Assembly: GCA_916048095.2 (NCBI GenBank)
Contig: OU696570.1
Span: forward strand, 3,879,018 to 3,943,017
Origin: Sacculina carcini
Taxonomy: Eukaryota > Arthropoda > Thecostraca > Sacculinidae
DNA length: 64,000 bases
Direction: 5' to 3'
In this document: piece by piece, positions 14,350-22,287 of the stretch
Layout of the letters: each line of letters begins with the position of its first letter
Numbering within the stretch: position 1 is the stretch's first letter
Program-made: the position numbers and the translations under genes
Notes under the pieces: generated by a model
Databases searched by the model: none
Seen by the model: the letters and a program-made list of their open reading frames with translations, nothing else
Told to the model about the DNA's origin: nothing

Positions 14350-17087
14350 CAAATTATATATATGTACATTTTTTCTTGTCCTTGTTCACTCATTTACACC
14401 TTGTGTGCTCATTAGTATGTGTATTATAATTAAAAATTGAAATTAGCTACAAATTAATTTTATCCATCATAGAGAAAAACAATTCTGGCCCTTTTATGCA
14501 ATAGATGTGTTATTTTTCTGTTTGATCCTTGTCGTAAACCCGGCTGATGTGGGCAGATTTTGACGAGTGTCAAGACTCCGAATATCACGACTGTCACGAC
14601 TACGCTATCTGTCGCAATCTTGCCGGCTCGTTCACTTGTGCGTGTCGATCTGGAATGACGGACCTCGGGGAGCCGCAGCGCCCTGGAAGAATCTGTTCCG
14701 GTGAGTGAACGCTATCACAGCTGCGTCTTGATTGCTCCTGTTGGTCTTTGGGCACAGTCAAGAGTTAGCCATAACAGTGAGAATTGCATATAATATTACG
14801 TTAATGTGTTGTCATCCTCCAGACTAGCGGCTCTTAGCCTGGTGGGCAATTCTCCACTGGCTGGAAATGAAAGAGTGGGAAGCTAAAGGTTGGACGGATG
14901 AGCAATGGTGTGCTTTTATCGATTCAAATTCGCATAATTTTGTTTCCAATAACCTCTTCACATTTACAGAATTTATTTAATTCATCAGCGCTGTTGTTAA
15001 AAATGAAGAGATGGCTCATTAAGAAGTGGGGAATCAGAGAAAAAAGGTTATGAACCGCTGGTCTACACAGGGTTGACATTTATCAGACATAGTTTTATTT
15101 GTATCCAAAACTACGGAATACTTCCTTATAGGTACACTTCTAATGCTTATCTAGGATGTTCTAGTCCCATCAACACAAATTTTTCTGTCCAATCAAAATC
15201 AAATATAATTTATTAATTAATATTGTAATCGTCTCAGTTCGAGTTCCATTCCTATTTCCATTATTCTCAACAAAAATAATCCCTAAAGTTTTTCAGTCTC
15301 TCTGTGTTTTTTCATTTCAATCTCTTTTACATTTCTATCATTATTTCTATTGAGAGATGCTCAATGCGTGTTCTACCAGACGACAAAATATACATTTGTA
15401 CTTGCGTGTATCTATTTCGCCGCGTAGCCGAGTCAGCCGACTGTACTGAGTGCAGTTCGCATGGCCACTGCTACCTCTCACCCTCGGACTCCTCGCTATC
15501 ATGTCGCTGTCGGCGCTGGTATGCCGGCGATCGCTGTCAAATCAACCTGCATGTTCTTCTCACGGCTGTGCTCGTCCTGGCTGCCATTCTGTCGTTTTTT
15601 CTCTGCTATTGCTGCTACATGTGCTGTCGTCGTAAGCGACACAACCATACGGCGCCTCCGATGGGTGAGCGTTCACGATGTTATTAGATAGTTTCAACCA
15701 CATCAAGATCATGAAGAAGTGGTTTCTCCTAGTGTAAATTGTGAGAGCCCATGTGATCCAGACTCGTCTTCTTCCTAAATGACATTGTTGAAACTTACTT
15801 TTTTCAGCAAAAATATGTGATTCGTTTATAGTTGGTGAATATAAGTGAGTAAACCTAAATATGTGAATGTTTTTTCGGCAAACTAATTATATGTGATTAT
15901 ATTTTGTTGTATAGTCAAATTTTTTAATTTAGTTCATTCCAAAAACAGCCTTTAAGCTCGAAAAATACCTCATATTCTGCTGAAATCACACAAACCTATG
16001 TATGATTGTGTCTTCTTTTTTGCAACTTTCTCTTCCTTGTAATCGGTTCGTATCATTTACTTCACACAATATTGCACAAGAAAATAGTTATACATTTTGA
16101 AAATAATTTATTTGTGAACTCGACACTTGCCTTATGACGATACATTACATTTGACACGTTTTTCCCTGGTGGTTTGTTTGTTTGGGCGACGGGCAGTTTT
16201 CACTGGGACTGACGGCTTTTTGCGACACCGCAGCTCCAGTATACACCCGGGTCTGGAGCGACGTGCCATGCTGGACAGCAGCAGCAGCGACACCAGTGCT
16301 GCCAGTCCTCACACGCTGGTAAGATTTGGCGATTTCTCACGCTGAAACACGTGATCATCATTTGGCCAGAGTAGATCTTGAGAGGTGGAGGCGTTAAAGT
16401 GTTATCCTCTACTATAAACTTGGAGGCTGACAGGAGCCAATAAAAATATTTTTGCTATCGCCTAAATTGATTGAGATATTTAAATTTAGTAAAGCATTTA
16501 TATTCATTGTTTTCCCTCTAAATGTCTTAGAATACGCTTGACCAAGTTTTGCCTCAAGCAGAGGATGATTTGGAAATTTCAACAACCGACATCTTTGTAT
16601 TGCAAACGTATATATCGCCAAAGAGTTTTTTCCAAAGATTCACTTGTATTTTTCCATAAAATTTGTTTTTTCGGTGGCGAAAACAAAGTATTTTTGAAAT
16701 TTGATAAAAACTTGCAACGGTCCCGCTCGTGCCTATGAATGTTTCCACGTGAATAAATATTAGATAGATCTGTGATTGAAGTAATGTAATGAGAAATTAT
16801 CATCAGCATGAATTAATCAAATCTATCAAGCATCCTTTAAATTCAATTCAGACGCGTAGCCAGTAGAAAATATTGAATTCTACTAGATCCTGCTTACAAT
16901 TCATCTGACATTATTTTGTTTTTATTTCACACTATCTAAACCATTCCTCTCATATATTCATACTTCAAGCATATCCTGTATAATTCTTGGCCTTTACATG
17001 CATATCGACTCATCTATGCATAGCATATACCGTGACACTTTTCAAAGCCACTATCATACGGCACACATACACACACACATACACACA

Positions 17088-17183
<96 letters not shown>

Positions 17184-18670
17184 CATACGCATAATCCCCC
17201 AGCGACAGGAGGTTAGCTGCGGTGTCAATCTGAAATCTAGTTAGTGGCTCTCTGTCACTAGTGGCATGCAACATATGCAATCATTGAAATCGTGCTAATA
17301 TCCGGCTTCGTGCCGAGATTGCACGTGGTCATTCACTAATGAATCGCCCCAGGCAACGCTCGGCGGAATGAAAAACGCAATCAACTTATACGTGTCACTC
17401 GAGAGAAGGAGAGAGATGATTCCTGCTCAGCCAGGTCAAATTGGAGAATTTCAACCACAAATCCAATCTCTCCTTCTCTCATATAAGTGGGTGTACGTGT
17501 CCGTTAGTGTGAGCGCATGTGTGTGTGTACGTGTGCGTGGGTGTGTGTGCCATTTTCCCAGATTTAAGCTTCAAGGAGATGAGGTGAATCAGATATGGTG
17601 ATTTCCAGTTGTTGCAAACCTGTTCGGACATAGTGAATGATTGTACATTAATCCTTTCATTGATGTGTGTCTGTGTGTGTGTGTGTGCCTGTGTGTGTGC
17701 CAGTGTGTGTGTCTCAGTGTGTGTGTTAGTGAGTACCCGTTCACCCGGATACATTCGGTTAATAAGCTTTCTCTATGTTGATGTCTTCCATACATCGGTC
17801 TTCCATTAATTTATATTGCACAAATGGGAATTGCCGTAAAACCTCTATTTGAGCGGCAGGCGGGTTTTTCAAACCTTCTCCCGTAGAATCACTCAATTCG
17901 AGGGTACCGCTCTATTTTTCCACTAGCTGGTCAGAATTCTGCGAAGATACGTTAAATTTTATGGATGAAAAAGTAACTTTATCAACTTTTGACAACCCTA
18001 ATAAGGACAATTTTGCGAATGAATATCTAGTGACACGGGGCTATTTTAGCCGTAAAAGTATCGTTCAATTAGAAATGACGTTCAATTAGAGAGTGCCGTT
18101 CTATTTTTAAATTGTTCTCCAAGGTGCCGTTCTATCAGTGCGGCCGTTCAAATGGAGGTTTTACTGAACAATATTGTGCAATAATTGTTGCAGAATATCA
18201 AACGCTGACAATCTGTTGATCCACATAATGCAATAGTGAGACTGTATCTCTCTCAAAATGCATACAACATTATATCCAACACTGAAATTATCAAAAAGTT
18301 TATTGAAATGCTAAATTATTATCGAGCCATGCCTTCTGTTTAAATAATTATTACTGTACAATACATCTTTTATACAATTGAAATTTGAATTGCTCCGAAG
18401 CAAGACATTTGTATTGTATTGTTAATTTTTGGTTCGATTTAATCGATGTTATTTTATTTTCCATACGGACCGTGTAATCGTATATTCTGATCTCTAACCT
18501 ACTATGGTTTATTCCAATGGCATAGCTGTGGTGTGTTTGTGTGGATGTGTGTGTGTGTTTGTGTGTGTGTGTTTGTGTGTGTGTGTATGTGTGTGTGTAT
18601 GCTGGCATTCATCGAGATATGGGTCACTGGTGCTGTCATTGTCTGTGTGTGTATGTGCGTGTGTGTGTGC

Positions 18671-18743
<73 letters not shown>

Positions 18744-20814
18744 GAACAATAGACAGTAAACGGGAACATTTGTATAACCAGACATACACGCACACAAACA
18801 AACAAACAAACACACACACACACACGTACATACATGCACATACACTTCCACATACAACCAGATACACATACACACACACCCACACACACACACACACACA
18901 CATAAGTACGCACACGCACACACGCGCAAACAATCATGGTTATAAATATATATAATTATTCACAAAACTGTAAGTCATCATCTTGAAGGCATTTATCTTT
19001 CGATTAATTTGTATTAATGCTGGTTTTTGTTATTTGTTGTTATATATTGTGTGCGTTACAACGGTGATGCAAACTCATTCTTCAATTATGTCATTCATCA
19101 TATTTATTAGGACTGATGAACATTTTTCGCGCATTAAATTTTAATGATATAAATCAGCTATACCGCTCGTATTCTGCCAAACATATTCCTCTGTATGAAT
19201 GTATCAGTCTGTACTCACTAGTTGTACTCACTAGTTGTTGTGTACAGGAGATGAGCAAGGCTCAGACTGTCCTGTCTCCAAACCCACTATTGTCTAATCT
19301 ACGCTTAAATTGTCCGATACTACTTGATTCCACTACATACTTTTCAAGACTATTCCAAACGTCGATACACCTATTCGGGAAACTATATTTCTTTATATCC
19401 CTAACCACTCTGGTCTGCCTAAGGCATTTATTGTGTCCCCTTCGATCTCTCTCACTCCAAACTACCCAACCTTTTCTATCCAGTTTGTCTCTGCCAATGC
19501 TATGCTTAAAAACGTTTATTAAATCACCCCTTAATCTTCTCATCGCTAATGTAGGTAACCCAACTCTCTCTAGCCTCTCCTCATAAGTTAATGTCCTCAA
19601 TTTTGCTACTAACTTGGTTGCTACTCGTTGTACTTTCTCTATTCTTGCTATATGATTTTTCTTGTGCGGAGTCCATATTACTACAGCGTATTCCAATGGT
19701 GGCCTAATAATACTCATAATCAATTTCCTTATCATCTCTTCATCCAAGTGATTAAATGAAGCTCTAACATTCTTAATTGTTCTGAAGGCCGCATTCACTA
19801 TTCTTGTAATATGCCTCTCCGGCGACAGTGTTTGATCAACTGTGACACCCAAGTCTCGTTCAACGTTGACCGTATGTAGACTGTGATCACCCAACGTATA
19901 ACACATCGACGGTCGGCATTCACTTCTGCCAAATTTCATTACGTGACACTTGATAGCATTAAAAGCCATGCCCCATTCATCACTCCATTCAGAAAGTGTG
20001 TGCAAGTCCTCCTGCAATTCCTCACAGCTGGCTTGATCTGTGACTCTCTTCAACATCTTCATGTCATCCGCAAACATGTTGACATAACTTCCTATTCCTT
20101 TCGTCATTTGATTGATATAAACCAGGAACATTATCGGCCCGAGCACCGATCCATGTGGAACACCGCTTAACACATCCCCCCATGCCGACTTCTCATCTTT
20201 CACAATCGTTCTCATCTTCCGTCCACTCAAGTAGTCTCGCATCCATTCCAACAACTTTCCATGTATCCCTCCTTCATGCTCAATTTGAAACAATAACTTG
20301 GTGTGCGGGACTCTGTCAAACGCCTTTTTCAGATCAAGGTATACGCAATCTACTCATCCATCTCTCTCCTGAACCGTGTCAATTACCCTCGAATAAAAAC
20401 TCATCAAATTCGTGACGCACGACTTCCCGCTTCTAAACCCATTCTGTGCCTCATTCAAAATATCTTCCTCTTCCAGATACGAAACCCATCTATCTTTAAT
20501 GATTGATTCAACCAATTTACACAGGACACTTGTCAGCGAAACCGGTCGATAATTCAACGGCTCCTCACTATTTCCTCCTTTATATATCGGGATAATGTGT
20601 GCCAATTTCCACTCTTGAGGAACGATTCCTTTTGTTAGACTGCACTGTACAATGTCATACACTGGAGTAAGCAGCTCATATCTGCATTCCTTTAGAACCA
20701 CAGCGGCAATTTCATCTGGACCAACAGCTTTCCTGCTTGCCAGCATACTGAGGCGTTTCTCAACTTCTCCAGGATCTAATTCAATACGGTCAATTCCCAA
20801 CCTCGAGTGAGTGA

Positions 20815-20847
<33 letters not shown>

Positions 20848-22251
20848 TGTATATGTATGTGTCTTCTGTTACGAGTCGCAGGTGTTTTACGAGATAATTG
20901 TTCATCTGAGGTTGTTTTTTTAATACCATTGAAATTATGTTCCCTACATATGTTCCCCTAATATGTTCCCTACATATGTTCCCCTATGTTCTAAATCCCT
21001 TCATAGTTTATAAATTAAAAATAAATATCTATATCCAGTTCTTGGCTCCTGTTTCCTTAAAGAATTAGCAATGTTTGAGGGTCAACATTTTTAGCATCAT
21101 AAAACGTTTGCTCCCGCGCAATCTAATTGGATGTTTAATTCCTGAACGCAAGAAGTCATCGAACGTGTGAATTATATTTCTGACTGTAATTAGCCCATAT
21201 GTTCATTCTATAGTATAGTCATATTCTATAGTATGTTTATTCTATAGTATTCTATAGTAGTGGAGTAAGTTTGTACAATCTTAATACTGATTATCAGTGC
21301 AGTGAAAACTCATTATTAATGCGCGCAAATGATGAATGAATGCTCGAACTTACGAATATCTGATAATAGACAGGCTGAGAGAACAATAGAAGAAAAACGA
21401 AAAAACAGCAAAAATAGGAAAAAATAATTTACTGATAAAAATTGGTTATAATGTGCCTATGGTTGGTGGTGGTGTTACAAATTTAAGGTCAGTGTTCTAG
21501 GGTTAACTCTGTGAATGTATATGTGTGTGTATGTGTGTGTGTGTGTGTTTGTTTGTCGTCAATAGATAGCAGCACCATTTGACGCCCGTAAGCCGCATGC
21601 CATACCTACACCTCTACATATCGACTGTAATCCGACCGTCACGAGCGGGGTCGATACGGTCGATGGGTACAGACGCACCGGCGGCATTGTCAGCCGTATG
21701 TCGTCCGGCCGTACGGCAGCCACCAGCTGCTACCAGGAAGACCGTAGCTTAGCCAGTGTGGGCGTGGCCAACACGGCGGCTCAGCTGATTCCGCGCGTGA
21801 CGAAATACTACGCTCGTCGTCGTCAGCGGTCGTCAAATGACGATCGCAGTAGCGCTGCGGCCACTGAGGTGGAAGGTAGCGCTTGTCAGGGCTCAAGTCA
21901 ACTTTGGTCCAGGTCCAATCATGGCGCGGGAGCTTCACGTTCTCACGCAATACAGGTGTGTGTTGTGTGTTTGTTTGCTCAGTTTATTGCCACATTTTTC
22001 ACATCACAATCATTTCATGCGAATATAAAGGTATAAAATGGCAGAAATGTCCATCGAGCAAGCTCATAGACGGACATGATTGAAGTAGAATATGGTACAA
22101 ACAGACAATGTTTGGCAACGACTACGCGGCTACATCAGATAATACAACATATTTATATGTTTATTATTATGTGTGTGTGTTGTGTGTGTGTGTGTGTGTG
22201 TGTTTTGTGTGTGTGTGTGTTGTGTGTGTGTGTGTGTTGTGTGTGTGTGTG

Positions 22252-22287
<36 letters not shown>

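Noticed and set aside
18502..18955. Several long frames rich in Cys-Val or His-Thr
   Set aside because: They are readings of (GT)n/(CA)n microsatellites. The same holds at 16987-17280, 22076-22341, 25611-25999 and 17479-17809.
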